This document shows positions 37,344 to 47,224 of a stretch of DNA of 64,000 nt, piece after piece. Source of the DNA: G965216255 sp965216255 (GTDB lineage Bacteria > Bacteroidota > Rhodothermia > Rhodothermales > Bin80); assembly GCA_965216255.1 (NCBI GenBank), contig OZ244148.1, forward strand, positions 1,798,001 to 1,862,000. The letters run 5' to 3'. The stretch's first letter is position 1; the number at the start of each line of letters is the position of its first letter. The position numbers and the translations under genes are program-made. The notes below the pieces were generated by a model, which made no database searches, was not told the DNA's origin, and worked only from the letters and a program-made list of their open reading frames with translations.

Positions 37344-38335
37344 CTATCCGACTACGCGCTTCGGTGAAATTGCCGCAATTACCTGGTACGGGAACGCTTC
37401 ACACAGGGACGCAGTGCCAGCCACGGAATTGCTCGCGCCCTTTTCCGCACTAATGACCAGCACCGCTTCGCCGCACCAGACCTGTGCGATGCGGCTTACA
37501 TCTATGCTAGTGGTATTCATGCCCACCCTTCCGGCAATGGGACAGTCCGTGCAGCGGACCATAACGAAGCCTCTGTATCCAAGGCGCACATCCACGCACA
37601 AATAATAGCCCGTGGGCACAAGTGCCAGGCGGCGGTCGAGCGCCGCCGTGCAGGTCAGGTTGTACCCCGCGCGGGCAACGGCTGTCACGGGCTTCAGAGC
37701 GGCAATACGAGACACCACATCCAGTGCGGGCTGCAATTTCAGATGCCTGCTCGGATATGAATCGATGCCCTACCAACCCGTTCCCTGCCTCGCCACGTTG
37801 GCCTGGGGCTCGCCGGTCCGATCCGGGCCGTCCGTACTGGGTATATGCACGTGCACCAGCGTGGATACAGAGTCTCCGGATTCACAACCTGATTCCACTC
37901 TGTAATCTTCCGCCGTGTAGACGACGTATCCAGGGCAATGGCGAGATGCGAGCAGCGACCGACAGAAGGAAGGCCTCGCACCGCGTCCAGGGCCTGCGAT
38001 GCATCACTGCACTGCACGCTACTGCGGTGCATGCCCGTATCGATTTTCAGATGAACCGCCGTGCGGCGGCGAAGCCTGCGCGTGAGCTCATCCAATTGCT
38101 TCAGGTCCGAATTGCAGAAGGCTACGCCTTTCAGGCGACTCCGAAGTATGTTCTTGGTCGCCACGCACCCAATGACCGAAATCCCGATTCGGATACCGTC
38201 ATTGCGCAGCACCAGAGCCTTGAAGTAGCCATCGACAACCAGGAAGAGTGGCCGCTACTCATCCAGCACGCGAGCCACCTCTTTCAGCCCATGGCCGTAG
38301 GCATTGCTCTTGAGCACGGGTGCAACGGATAACGG
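37344..38335 (-). pseudogene. alr: Alanine racemase, degraded
   Basis: Homology runs through several frames: VLKSNAYGHGLKEVARVLDE with the PLP lysine near 38310, a TAG right after it, then VHLKIDTGMHR in another frame, then a C-terminal stretch with YNLTCTA, VPTGYY, VGMNTTSIDVS (37344-37736). Stops and frameshifts rule out a functional product. Alanine racemase makes D-alanine for peptidoglycan, so another copy or another route should exist elsewhere in the genome. The left end is a clear stop; the N-terminal boundary is approximate. Confidence 0.8.
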
Positions 38336-38500
38336 GCCACAGATCCCGGTGTAGTACTTTTAATTGTGCCGGTGCCTTTCGCCATAGACCCTCACCTTTA
38401 CCAGGTGGCCATACGCACAATGCCGGGCTCGTCATGCTCGAAACAACGACCGGACGCGCCCGCGAACAGCTGCACCAAGCCACATTCCAGTATCGGGCTG

Positions 38501-41065
38501 CTAACGCCCTCCCTTTTTTCGCCGCCGCCTTACACCCCCGGCTTCTTTGGCCGCAAGGAGCTCCAGCGCCTCCTCAAGCGACACCGTTTCGGGCGACTGC
38601 TCCTTGCCCAGCGTGGCGTTGAGCTTCTTGTACTTGACGTAGGGCCCGTACCTCCCCTGGCGCACTTCCACTGATCCCCCACCGAGTGGATGCTCCCCAA
38701 GTACCCGGAGGGCGCGTGATCCGGCTTTCTTGGCAGCCAAGAGTTCCATACCACGCTCTAGATCCACGACGAATACGTCGTCTCCACCCTTAAGCGAAGC
38801 AAAGACGCCGTCATGCACCACGTAGGGCCCAAATCGCCCGATGCCTGCAGCAATGGGCTTTCCCGTCTCGGGGTGCGTCCCTATGTGGCGCGGAAGGTCA
38901 AGCAGCTGTTTGGCTTCCTGGAGCGAAACGGGGTCTATCGACTTCGGCACGGATATGCGCTTCGGCTTGGTGTTCCCTTCGCCGTCGCCCAGCTGGACAT
39001 ACCGCCCGTATGGGCCCGTCTTGAGATAGACCGTCTGTCCTTCATGCATTCCCAGCTCACTTCCGGGGGTCTTCGCGTCGCCTAGTAGCGTACGCAGCAT
39101 CTCCTCCGTAACGTCCGCAGGCACCAGATCTTCCGGCAGAGAGGCACGGGAGGCCTGCCCGTCCACATCCCCTTCCACGTAAGGGCCATACCGGCCCACA
39201 CGAACAACAAACGGGCCCCACTGGGGGAACGCTATCGTCGACACGTCCCGTGCATCCACCACGCCGAGGGCCTCCCTTGCACGCTGTTCAAGTCCCTCGT
39301 CTCCCTTGTAGAAGCGACGCAAGAACCGCACGGACTCTTCCTTGCCAGCAGCAATATCATCCAGATCCTGTTCCATCTTTGCAGTGAAGCCGATGTCCAC
39401 CAGCCGAGCGAACTGGCTCTCCAGCAGCCTGTTCGTGGCAAATGCCGTAAAGGTCGGCACCAGCTGGGGACCTACGGACCGCGCCGAACCACGTTCCTGG
39501 ATGGTACCGATGATGGAGGCATACGTGCTCGGCCGGCCAATGCCCTCCATCTCCAGCTTCTTGATGAGCGACGCTTCCGTGAACCGTGCCGGGGGCTTTG
39601 TCTCATGCCCTCGCGCCGCCACGGCCCTGCACTCCGGTGTGTCTGCGACCTTGAGAACGGGTAGCGGCCGGGCACGGTCCTCGATGGCGGCGTCAGGATT
39701 GTCCGAGCCCTCTACATATGCGCGAATGAACCCCGGGAACACGATGGTCTTTCCAAATGCCCGAAACAGCGCGATTGCGCCATCATCCGTATCGACTTCC
39801 AGGAATGCAGCTACATGGCGCTCTATGCACGGTGCCATTTGTGCGGCAACGGTACGCTTCCAAATCAAATCGTACAGCCGTGCCTCATTACCGATAAGTC
39901 CCAATTCTTCGACGGTACGCATCGCACTGCCCGACGGGCGGATGGCTTCGTGTGCCTCCTGCGCGTTGCGAACCTTGTTCGAATACTGGCGCGGTTTAGG
40001 GCTGAGATACTCCCTTCCGTAGCGCGACTCCACGGCGCGCCGGCTGGCCGTTATCGCTTCACCGGAAAGCTGAACAGAATCCGTGCGCATGTACGTAATG
40101 AAGCCCTTCTGGTAGAGATCCTGGGCCGTTCGCATGGTATTCTTAGCACTCATGCGCAGCTTGCGGCTTGCTTCCTGCTGCAGCGTAGACGTGATGAACG
40201 GAGGCGCCGGCGAAAGTTTCTTCTGCTTTTCTTTCACATCCGCCACCCGCCATGCAGCCGTAGCTAGGGTGCTCTCGAGATGGCGCGCCTCCCCTTCGCC
40301 AAGAAGCAGAATGTTTGTGCCAGGCTTCAGGTTTGGTTTCAGCATACCTGTCGCGTCGTCGAAATCATGGCCCGAGGCCAGACGGATACCCCCCAGGTGG
40401 GTGAGATCCGCCTTGAATGGCACACCGTCTTTGGCCATCTCCGCCGTAAGGTCCCAATACGTGGCTGGCACAAAGGCAATGCGCTCATGTTCGCGCTGCA
40501 CCAGGAGCCGTACCGCCACGCTCTGCACACGCCCGGCGGCCAGTTTTGGTGCAATTTTTTTCCACAACACCGGAGAAATCGTGTAGCCCACCAGGCGGTC
40601 AAGCACACGCCGCGTTTCCTGCGCATCCACCAGCTGCTGATCTATGGTGCGCGTATTCTGCAAAGCATAGGCAATGGCCTGCTTCGTGATTTCATGGAAA
40701 ACCATGCGGCGAACGGGCACCTTCGGGTTCAGTACCTGCAGCAGATGCCAGCCAATGGACTCGCCTTCCCGGTCCTCGTCCGTTGCAATAACCAGTTCCG
40801 CGGCATCCTTGAGTGCCGCCTTCAGCGTGCGAACTACCTTCTTTTTTTCCGGCGGTACGACGTAGATCGGCTCGAAGCCGTTATCTGTACGGACTCCGAT
40901 GCGGGCCCACGGCTCTTTCTTGAATTTGGCAGGAATCTCGGCCGCCCTCGCAGGCAGGTCCCTCACGTGCCCCATGCTGGCCTCGACGCGAAAATCCCCT
41001 CCTGGCAAGAATCTGCTGATAGTTCTGGCCTTGGTCGGAGATTCAACGATCAGGAGTCGCTTCAT
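38501..41065 (-). CDS. topA: DNA topoisomerase I
   Basis: 854 residues from ATG 41065 (MKRLLIVESPTKARTISRFL). TOPRIM acidic motif IATDEDREGESIGWHL, type IA core with AGRVQSVAVRLLVQRE, and active-site Tyr in KGFITYMRTDS. The C-terminus has several GRYGPYV(E/Q/V/K) repeats and no CxxC zinc fingers, the arrangement seen in Bacteroidota. Relaxes negative supercoils. Intact. Confidence 0.96.
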   Translation of the reverse strand: MKRLLIVESPTKARTISRFLPGGDFRVEASMGHVRDLPARAAEIPAKFKKEPWARIGVRTDNGFEPIYVVPPEKKKVVRTLKAALKDAAELVIATDEDREGESIGWHLLQVLNPKVPVRRMVFHEITKQAIAYALQNTRTIDQQLVDAQETRRVLDRLVGYTISPVLWKKIAPKLAAGRVQSVAVRLLVQREHERIAFVPATYWDLTAEMAKDGVPFKADLTHLGGIRLASGHDFDDATGMLKPNLKPGTNILLLGEGEARHLESTLATAAWRVADVKEKQKKLSPAPPFITSTLQQEASRKLRMSAKNTMRTAQDLYQKGFITYMRTDSVQLSGEAITASRRAVESRYGREYLSPKPRQYSNKVRNAQEAHEAIRPSGSAMRTVEELGLIGNEARLYDLIWKRTVAAQMAPCIERHVAAFLEVDTDDGAIALFRAFGKTIVFPGFIRAYVEGSDNPDAAIEDRARPLPVLKVADTPECRAVAARGHETKPPARFTEASLIKKLEMEGIGRPSTYASIIGTIQERGSARSVGPQLVPTFTAFATNRLLESQFARLVDIGFTAKMEQDLDDIAAGKEESVRFLRRFYKGDEGLEQRAREALGVVDARDVSTIAFPQWGPFVVRVGRYGPYVEGDVDGQASRASLPEDLVPADVTEEMLRTLLGDAKTPGSELGMHEGQTVYLKTGPYGRYVQLGDGEGNTKPKRISVPKSIDPVSLQEAKQLLDLPRHIGTHPETGKPIAAGIGRFGPYVVHDGVFASLKGGDDVFVVDLERGMELLAAKKAGSRALRVLGEHPLGGGSVEVRQGRYGPYVKYKKLNATLGKEQSPETVSLEEALELLAAKEAGGVRRRRKKGGR

Positions 41066-41297
41066 GGGGCATTACTGTTTGGTATAGGCAGGAACGCTAC
41101 ATCCCGGTCACATTGGGGCGCATCTCACGCAGCGCCGCAGCCTACGTTCCGGCATGCGGACAAGGTCTTCATAAGCACTGCATAATCCACTGGACTAATT
41201 TACGGTGTTAAAGCATACGGGCCGAGCCCCGCAACACTTTGCACGTTCCCGCCCCTGTGCCTCCACTTCCCATGAACGAATCCTGATACATAGCTAG

Positions 41298-43946
41298 ATG
41301 CAGGAAACACCACAGTATGTCTATCGCTTTGGCAACGGCTCGGCGGATGGTTCCAAGGAAATGAAATCGCTGCTCGGTGGCAAAGGGGCCAACCTCGCTG
41401 AAATGAGCGCCATTGGAATGCCCGTCCCGCCGGGCTTTACGGTGACAACCGAGGCCTGCAGCTATTACAGCGAACAGCGCCATACTTGGCCCGATGGACT
41501 CCTGGAGCAGGTCATAGACGGCCTGCGACACGTAGAAGCGGCCCTCGGCCGCCAACTGGGTGATGCGGCAAAGCCGCTCTTGGTATCCGTCCGCAGCGGC
41601 GCCGCGCAGTCCATGCCCGGCATGATGGACACCGTCCTGAATCTCGGTCTGAATGACGAAGTCGTTGAAGGCCTTGCTCGGGAAACCGGCAATACACGCT
41701 TCGCCTACGACGCCTACCGCCGCTTCATTGACATGTTCAGCGATGTGGTCATGGGAGTACATCACCACTACTTCGAAGAGGCGCTGGACCGCATGAAACG
41801 CGAAAAGGGCGTAACCGACGACCTCGGACTGGACGGCTCCGACCTGAAGGGTCTCGTAGACACGTTCAAGGACATCTATCGCAGACACACCCAGGGTGAG
41901 TTTCCCTCGGATCCGAAGGAACAGCTCCGCCACGCCATTAACGCCGTCTTCGGATCCTGGGACAGTGCCCGCGCCGTCAAATACCGGCAGATAAACAGGA
42001 TCACGGGACTCCTGGGTACTGCGGTAAACGTCCAGGCCATGGTATACGGCAACATGGGTGAGACGAGCGGCACGGGCGTTTGCTTTACGCGCAACCCGTC
42101 TACGGGAGAGCGCGAGCTATACGGAGAATATCTCGTCAACGCACAGGGCGAAGACGTAGTGGCCGGAATCCGTACGCCAGAGCCCATAGCACGCATGGCG
42201 GGCACGTTCCCGAAGCCCTACGGGGAACTCCTGGCCATAACGGACCGCCTTGAGAAGCACTACCAGAATATGCAGGACATCGAGTTCACCATTCAGGATG
42301 GCTCGCTCTTTATCCTGCAAACGCGCAACGGCAAGCGCACGGGCAAGGCCGCCCTCAAGACGGCCGTAGACATGGTCCAGGAAGGTCTTACCGACAAGGC
42401 CACGGCCGTGAAGGATCTGGTGGAGCCAGGCCACCTGGACCAACTGCTGCATCCGGGCTTCAAAGATGAAGCTGGCTACCAGGAAAGGGTGCTCGCAACA
42501 GGGCTGCCTGCCTCACCCGGAGCTGCCGTGGGGCGCGTTGTGTTTTCAGCGGAAGAGGCGGAAGCGTGGCGGCAGGCCGGCGAGAGGGTGATCCTAGTGC
42601 GAACGGAGACGAGTCCGGAGGATGTAGGCGGTATGGATGCGGCCGAAGGAATACTCACATCGCGCGGTGGTATGACGAGCCACGCCGCCGTAGTGGCCCG
42701 CGGCTGGGGAAAGCCGTGCGTGGCCGGCTGCGGTGCTGTCGTTATCGACTACAAAAAGCAGCTGTTCGTCGCAGCTGGAATACATACCGTGCAGAAAGGC
42801 GACTGGCTTTCCATTAATGGCAGCTCGGGCGAAGTGATCCTGGGCGCTGAGGAGCTCGTGCCAGCCGGTCTGAGCGACGAGTTTGCTACATTCATGGAGT
42901 GGGCTGACGAGATCCGTCCCATGGGCGTGCGAACCAACGCGGACACGCCGGAGGACGCCGCACAGGCCGTCGAATTCGGGGCCGTGGGCATTGGCCTCTG
43001 CCGTACGGAGCACATGTTTTTCGAGGGTGATCGGATCCAGGCCGTGCGCGAAATGATCCTCGCTTCCTCTGAATCAGAGCGGCAGGCCGCGCTTGGCAAG
43101 CTTCTACCCTTTCAGAAGGAGGACTTTCGGGGCATCTTCCGCGCCATGCCCGGCATGCCAATTACGATCCGGCTGCTGGACCCACCGCTGCACGAATTCC
43201 TTCCCCACGAGGCCGCCGGCATGCAGGAGATGGCCGATCTCATGGGAGTTACCCTCCAGATAGTGAATGCCAAGGTGACCGAACTTGCCGAATACAATCC
43301 GATGCTCGGACACCGCGGATGCAGACTCGGCGTAACATACCCGGAAATCACTGCAATGCAGGCACGGGCCATCGTTGAGGCCGCAGTAGAACTGCACCAG
43401 GAGGGCGTAGACGTGCTCCCGGAAATCATGGTGCCGCTCATCGGAAGTGTTGAAGAATTCGTAAATCAGAAACAGATCATTCAGGAAACGGCAGAAGCCG
43501 TCTTTGCCGAGAAAGGCCAGCGCGTGGAATATCTGGTCGGTACAATGATTGAAGTGCCGAGGGCTGCACTGACGGCGGACGACGTGGCCAAGGAAGCGGA
43601 TTTCTTCTCCTTTGGCACGAACGACCTCACCCAGATGTGCTTTGGCTTCAGCCGTGACGATGCCGGAAAATTTCTGCCCGACTATGTCGAAAGAAAGATC
43701 CTGCAAGACGACCCATTCCAGGTTCTGGACCGCCGCGGAGTGGGCCAGCTCGTGCGCATGGCAACAGAACGCGGCCGCATGAGCAACCCTGGGCTGAAGG
43801 TAGGCATCTGCGGCGAGCATGGAGGCGAGCCTTCCTCCGTGGCCTTCTGCTACGACCTCGGCATGGATTACGTCTCCTGCTCCCCTTTCCGTGTACCAAT
43901 CGCACGGCTTGCAGCGGCGCAGGCACACCTTGCGGCAAAAGCATAG
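41298..43946 (+). CDS. ppdK: Pyruvate, phosphate dikinase
   Basis: 882 residues. N-terminal nucleotide-binding domain (GGKGANLAEMSAIGMPVPPGFTV, SVRSGAAQSMPGMMDTVLNLG), phosphohistidine domain with catalytic His in GGMTSHAAVVARGWGKPCVAG, and C-terminal PEP-binding barrel (GIGLCRTEHMFF, PMLGHRGCRLG, SFGTNDLTQMCFG). Interconverts pyruvate and phosphoenolpyruvate using ATP and phosphate. Full length for the family. Confidence 0.97.
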   Translation: MQETPQYVYRFGNGSADGSKEMKSLLGGKGANLAEMSAIGMPVPPGFTVTTEACSYYSEQRHTWPDGLLEQVIDGLRHVEAALGRQLGDAAKPLLVSVRSGAAQSMPGMMDTVLNLGLNDEVVEGLARETGNTRFAYDAYRRFIDMFSDVVMGVHHHYFEEALDRMKREKGVTDDLGLDGSDLKGLVDTFKDIYRRHTQGEFPSDPKEQLRHAINAVFGSWDSARAVKYRQINRITGLLGTAVNVQAMVYGNMGETSGTGVCFTRNPSTGERELYGEYLVNAQGEDVVAGIRTPEPIARMAGTFPKPYGELLAITDRLEKHYQNMQDIEFTIQDGSLFILQTRNGKRTGKAALKTAVDMVQEGLTDKATAVKDLVEPGHLDQLLHPGFKDEAGYQERVLATGLPASPGAAVGRVVFSAEEAEAWRQAGERVILVRTETSPEDVGGMDAAEGILTSRGGMTSHAAVVARGWGKPCVAGCGAVVIDYKKQLFVAAGIHTVQKGDWLSINGSSGEVILGAEELVPAGLSDEFATFMEWADEIRPMGVRTNADTPEDAAQAVEFGAVGIGLCRTEHMFFEGDRIQAVREMILASSESERQAALGKLLPFQKEDFRGIFRAMPGMPITIRLLDPPLHEFLPHEAAGMQEMADLMGVTLQIVNAKVTELAEYNPMLGHRGCRLGVTYPEITAMQARAIVEAAVELHQEGVDVLPEIMVPLIGSVEEFVNQKQIIQETAEAVFAEKGQRVEYLVGTMIEVPRAALTADDVAKEADFFSFGTNDLTQMCFGFSRDDAGKFLPDYVERKILQDDPFQVLDRRGVGQLVRMATERGRMSNPGLKVGICGEHGGEPSSVAFCYDLGMDYVSCSPFRVPIARLAAAQAHLAAKA

Positions 43947-43982
43947 TCCCGCAGGCAGCGGACGCCGCACAGCGCGCATGGC

Positions 43983-45689
43983 ATGAGCTGGACGACAGGC
44001 TATGTCGGCAGCAGGCTCTCGCCTGGCCTGCGCACCCGGCTTGATGCCGTCCGAGGTACCGAGCTCTTCCGCCACGATGAAGAAGACTGCGTTATAAAGG
44101 CAGGAGGCCTGGCGACAACCTGCCTGCACGGGGTGCTGGAGGGGGGGCGGCACTGGCTTGCGATAGGCTTTGGACTGAAAGCAGGCGATGCTGGCTTCCG
44201 CGTACTGGACTGCCAGGACTGGGACGATGTCGTGAGGTCGTCTGCGCCGGATCTTGCCTCCCTCGACGGGCATTTCGTGCTGCTACGCTGGTCTGGACGG
44301 CGCATCGAGGCTTTTGCAGACCAACTTGGAACGCGGACGCTTTACCTCAAGCCGTACCGGGACGGGATAATTTTTTCTACCCGCCTGGACCATTTGGCCT
44401 CCATCCTGGGCGGCCTCGAGATTGACTTTGCCGTCTTCGGAGCCCAATGGATGATCTTCAACCAGCTCTCTGCCCAATCTCCGGTTCACGGTCTTGAGCG
44501 GCTGGGAGCCGGCGGCCATGCCGAGTTTGATTGCGGCCGGCTTCGCATCACAGAGCAAGCTTGGACGCCTGATATTGACGAGTCAGATCGCACGGGCAGC
44601 ATCTTCGCGCAGCGCCTCGGCGCAATGCTCCGCCCGGAAGGCCCCAGCAAGCTGAGTCTCGGACTCTCCGGAGGCCTCGATTCACGGCTGCTTCTGGCGC
44701 TCTCCCCCCCTTGCGCGTCGACCCATGTCTTCGGAGCTGCGGATCATCCGGATACGCGGATTTCCAACGCAATCGCCCGGAAAGAAGCACTTCCGCACCT
44801 GCACCTCGACCATACCGTTCCGGACATCGACGAATGCTTGGATCTTCTTTTCTGCACTGTCGCCGCTTCGCAGACTATCGCCCCAGCGTCTTCGGTCCTT
44901 TCCCGCAATAATCCTGCAGCCTTGCACGCGGCGGGCTATACCATGATCGATGGAGCATTGGGCGAGGCTGCCAGGCGGCAGTTCATGAACCGTCTGCGCT
45001 GGTTCGGAAAGGGCGCGACACGGCCTGTGGACATTCTTCCGCATTTGAGAATCGAACGCTTCGGCTGCTTCGCGCAGCAAGCGCAGCAGCTGATGACGGA
45101 CGGCACATTATATCAAATCGATGCGTCGTGGGCCGCGATTCCGAAAGAGCTACACTACGAGAATCGCCTTGACCTTATCGGCGTGCGATCGCGCCTTCCG
45201 AATTTTTTTGGCCTGGAACAGCAGCGCCTCGATGGCCTCCTCGAATGCTTTATGCCATTTGCGCAGCCGTCTGTTCTCCGGCGAGTTTTCCGCATGCCTC
45301 TTTCACTACGCCGATCCGGGCGCCTGTTTCGAAGACTGATCCGTGCGCGACGCCCAAGCCTTGCCCGACATCAACTCGTGAAGGACAATGTAGCGTACCC
45401 ATATTGGATTTCGGGACCAGGTGTCCACCTGGTCTGCGCAGCTTCAAAGCAGATTGGACGACAATACCACGGCACCCGGAGAAAGGAATTCCTGCTTGTG
45501 CTCAAGTCGTTCGTCCTGGATACGCTACATTCCCAGGATGTGCAGACCTACGCTCCGTACGAAGCCGCCGTGCTCGCAAGCATCATTGAATCATACTATC
45601 GCGGCGACGTGAAAAATGCAGGCGCCCTCGATTGGTGGCTTTCGTTCGAGACGTGGCGTAGAGTCTTGAAAGGCAATGGGACCATGTGA
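43983..45689 (+). CDS. Asparagine-synthase-like protein without the N-terminal glutaminase cysteine
   Basis: 568 residues. The N-terminal half resembles a class II glutamine amidotransferase (GHFVLLRWSGRRIEAFADQLGTRTLYL), but the protein starts MSW, not MC, so the nucleophile is missing. The second half is an asparagine-synthase ATP-pyrophosphatase domain with the PP-loop LSLGLSGGLDSRLLLAL. Such proteins occur in surface-polysaccharide and lasso-peptide pathways, but no precursor or partner genes are visible. It follows ppdK by 36 bp. Probable ATP-dependent amide-forming or cyclising enzyme; specific role unknown. Confidence 0.75.
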   Translation: MSWTTGYVGSRLSPGLRTRLDAVRGTELFRHDEEDCVIKAGGLATTCLHGVLEGGRHWLAIGFGLKAGDAGFRVLDCQDWDDVVRSSAPDLASLDGHFVLLRWSGRRIEAFADQLGTRTLYLKPYRDGIIFSTRLDHLASILGGLEIDFAVFGAQWMIFNQLSAQSPVHGLERLGAGGHAEFDCGRLRITEQAWTPDIDESDRTGSIFAQRLGAMLRPEGPSKLSLGLSGGLDSRLLLALSPPCASTHVFGAADHPDTRISNAIARKEALPHLHLDHTVPDIDECLDLLFCTVAASQTIAPASSVLSRNNPAALHAAGYTMIDGALGEAARRQFMNRLRWFGKGATRPVDILPHLRIERFGCFAQQAQQLMTDGTLYQIDASWAAIPKELHYENRLDLIGVRSRLPNFFGLEQQRLDGLLECFMPFAQPSVLRRVFRMPLSLRRSGRLFRRLIRARRPSLARHQLVKDNVAYPYWISGPGVHLVCAASKQIGRQYHGTRRKEFLLVLKSFVLDTLHSQDVQTYAPYEAAVLASIIESYYRGDVKNAGALDWWLSFETWRRVLKGNGTM

Positions 45690-45852
45690 TACGAGGGGGC
45701 TTCACGCTTCCGCATCCAAATTTGACCAGCTTTGGTCGGTCGCAACTTGCCAAATCCCATACATGGTCTGCACTTAGGCACAAACTATGGTCATCGCTAA
45801 CTGGAGCGCAGAACCTGAAGACCTACATACTGCCGGAAGAGCATGTCCTCCG

Positions 45853-46266
45853 TTATGATGCGGCGAATTTTAGGCTCCAGGCAAATTGCCCCAATCCGGG
45901 CATCATACACCGGAACGCCTGTGACATTGTTTGCTCGAATGATCTGTGCAAATATGGTTGCTCCGGTCCGGGAAAAAGCAGCTGAGGGCCTGGCAGTCCA
46001 AGCAAGTCTTCCAGCGCCTGGCAAGCTTCTTCCGGAAGATTCAGACACGCAATCAGGAGTGCCGCCTACATGGCGGCCCCAATCATGGCAACGGCCGCGA
46101 AATAGGCTCCAAGCTGGGCACAGGTTCCAGCTTCCAACTCATACTGCTCTTGAACCCGGCAGAGATCTTCCAATTCTGGTACAATATCCAGCTCAATACG
46201 GCGGCCAGCCTCCCTGCGTTGGAAGAAACCGACCTGCATTGGTAGCGAGAAGGTTTGCGATTTCAT
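45853..46266 (-). pseudogene. Unknown protein with in-frame nonsense codon
   Basis: A frame starting MKSQTFSLPMQVGFFQR reads RRIELDIVPELEDLCRVQEQYELEAGTCAQ, then AMIGAAM, a TAG, and continues AALLIACLNLPEEACQALEDLLGL to a TAA. Protein-like composition on both sides of the TAG suggests a former single gene. Family not recognised. Confidence 0.4.
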
Positions 46267-46606
46267 CAAGGCCAAATTCCCTAAGTACGTGCTCGTACTT
46301 GTCTTCCAAAACTTGCGACAGCAGATCGAGCAGGTCGGCATGCGCCGGCAAGAGACATCCCAAATCGTTGAGTGAAATGCCTTCCGACTGGCGCAATTCC
46401 CCTACGCGCTCTTTTGCGTCCACCAAATTCATTGCTTTAGCGCCCGCCCAGCCACCGGTGTCTGAACACACTTTCGACCGCATATAAGCGTGCACAAGAG
46501 CTGCCATGGGATCCGATCCTTGCAGCTCCCTCGGCTGCAGCGACAACGTCCAGCCACTTCCAAGCGTCACACTCCACTTCCCGGGCGGAGCGGCTCGCGT
46601 CGCCAT
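46193..46606 (-). CDS. Hypothetical protein
   Basis: 137 residues. Contains MAALVHAYMRSKVCSD and an acidic helical part DLLDLLSQVLEDKYEHVLREFG. No family recognised. Its 3' end overlaps the pseudogene at 45853-46266 by 74 bp in a different frame. A decayed relic is possible. Confidence 0.45.
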   Translation of the reverse strand: MATRAAPPGKWSVTLGSGWTLSLQPRELQGSDPMAALVHAYMRSKVCSDTGGWAGAKAMNLVDAKERVGELRQSEGISLNDLGCLLPAHADLLDLLSQVLEDKYEHVLREFGLDEIANLLATNAGRFLPTQGGWPPY

Positions 46607-46688
46607 CCAGGCCCAGTTGCCGTATCGAACCTATCGCGAGCCGATTCTCACCAAATTTTTCCCAGGCACAGAGACTAGCGCGATCATT

Positions 46689-46773
46689 CCCAATGCTGTG
46701 GTGAGCCCAATGCTGTGGTGAGCCCAATGCTGTGGTGAGCCCAATGCTGTGGTGAGCCCAATGCTGTGGTGAG
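46689..46773. repeat. 17-bp tandem repeat, five copies
   Basis: Five consecutive units of CCCAATGCTGTGGTGAG, the fourth beginning directly after the third, with no base changes. It lies between two uncharacterised minus-strand genes and is not part of any credible frame. Likely a slippage-prone minisatellite. Confidence 0.9.
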
Positions 46774-46861
46774 CAAGGTACGGGTTCGGTATGCTACTTG
46801 GAAGCAGGTGGGGGCGGCTCTGCCATCGACCGTCCGATTTTGGCGTGCAGCCCCGCTTGCC

Positions 46862-47158
46862 CTACAGCTTGGAGCGTCCACGCAAGGCACTACGGTCCCG
46901 CTTGCTTTCCAGCGCACGGTGCACTTCTCCCATATCTTCCTCCATCGCCTCCAGCCGGGAATGCAGTGGAGCGTTTCCCGCCGCGACGGCCCTGCTAATC
47001 ATTTCCTCCAATTCCGCCTGACTGATGGATGCGCCAAGCCCGCTATCGCGGTTTTCGAATAGTTTGGCCACGAATGGCCGGAGTGCATACGCTACACCAA
47101 TGAGTAACCCGAAGGAGGCGCTGGCAAAAGCAAACAGTTCCCAGTAATTAAGACCCAT
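46862..47158 (-). CDS. Small membrane protein, hypothetical
   Basis: 98 residues with one N-terminal membrane helix (ELFAFASASFGLLIGVAYAL) and a charged, coiled C-terminal part (AELEEMISRAVAAG, RLEAMEEDMGEVHRALES). The topology is like small inner-membrane scaffold proteins; no family recognised. Confidence 0.6.
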   Translation of the reverse strand: MGLNYWELFAFASASFGLLIGVAYALRPFVAKLFENRDSGLGASISQAELEEMISRAVAAGNAPLHSRLEAMEEDMGEVHRALESKRDRSALRGRSKL

Positions 47159-47224
47159 AGCGCCAAACGATCAATAACCTGGCTACGTGCCGCGGGACAT
47201 TAAGCGAAATACTTTGACATAGGA

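Noticed and set aside
43983..45689. A lasso-peptide cluster
   Set aside because: No precursor peptide, B-protein protease or ABC transporter is visible beside the asparagine-synthase-like gene.
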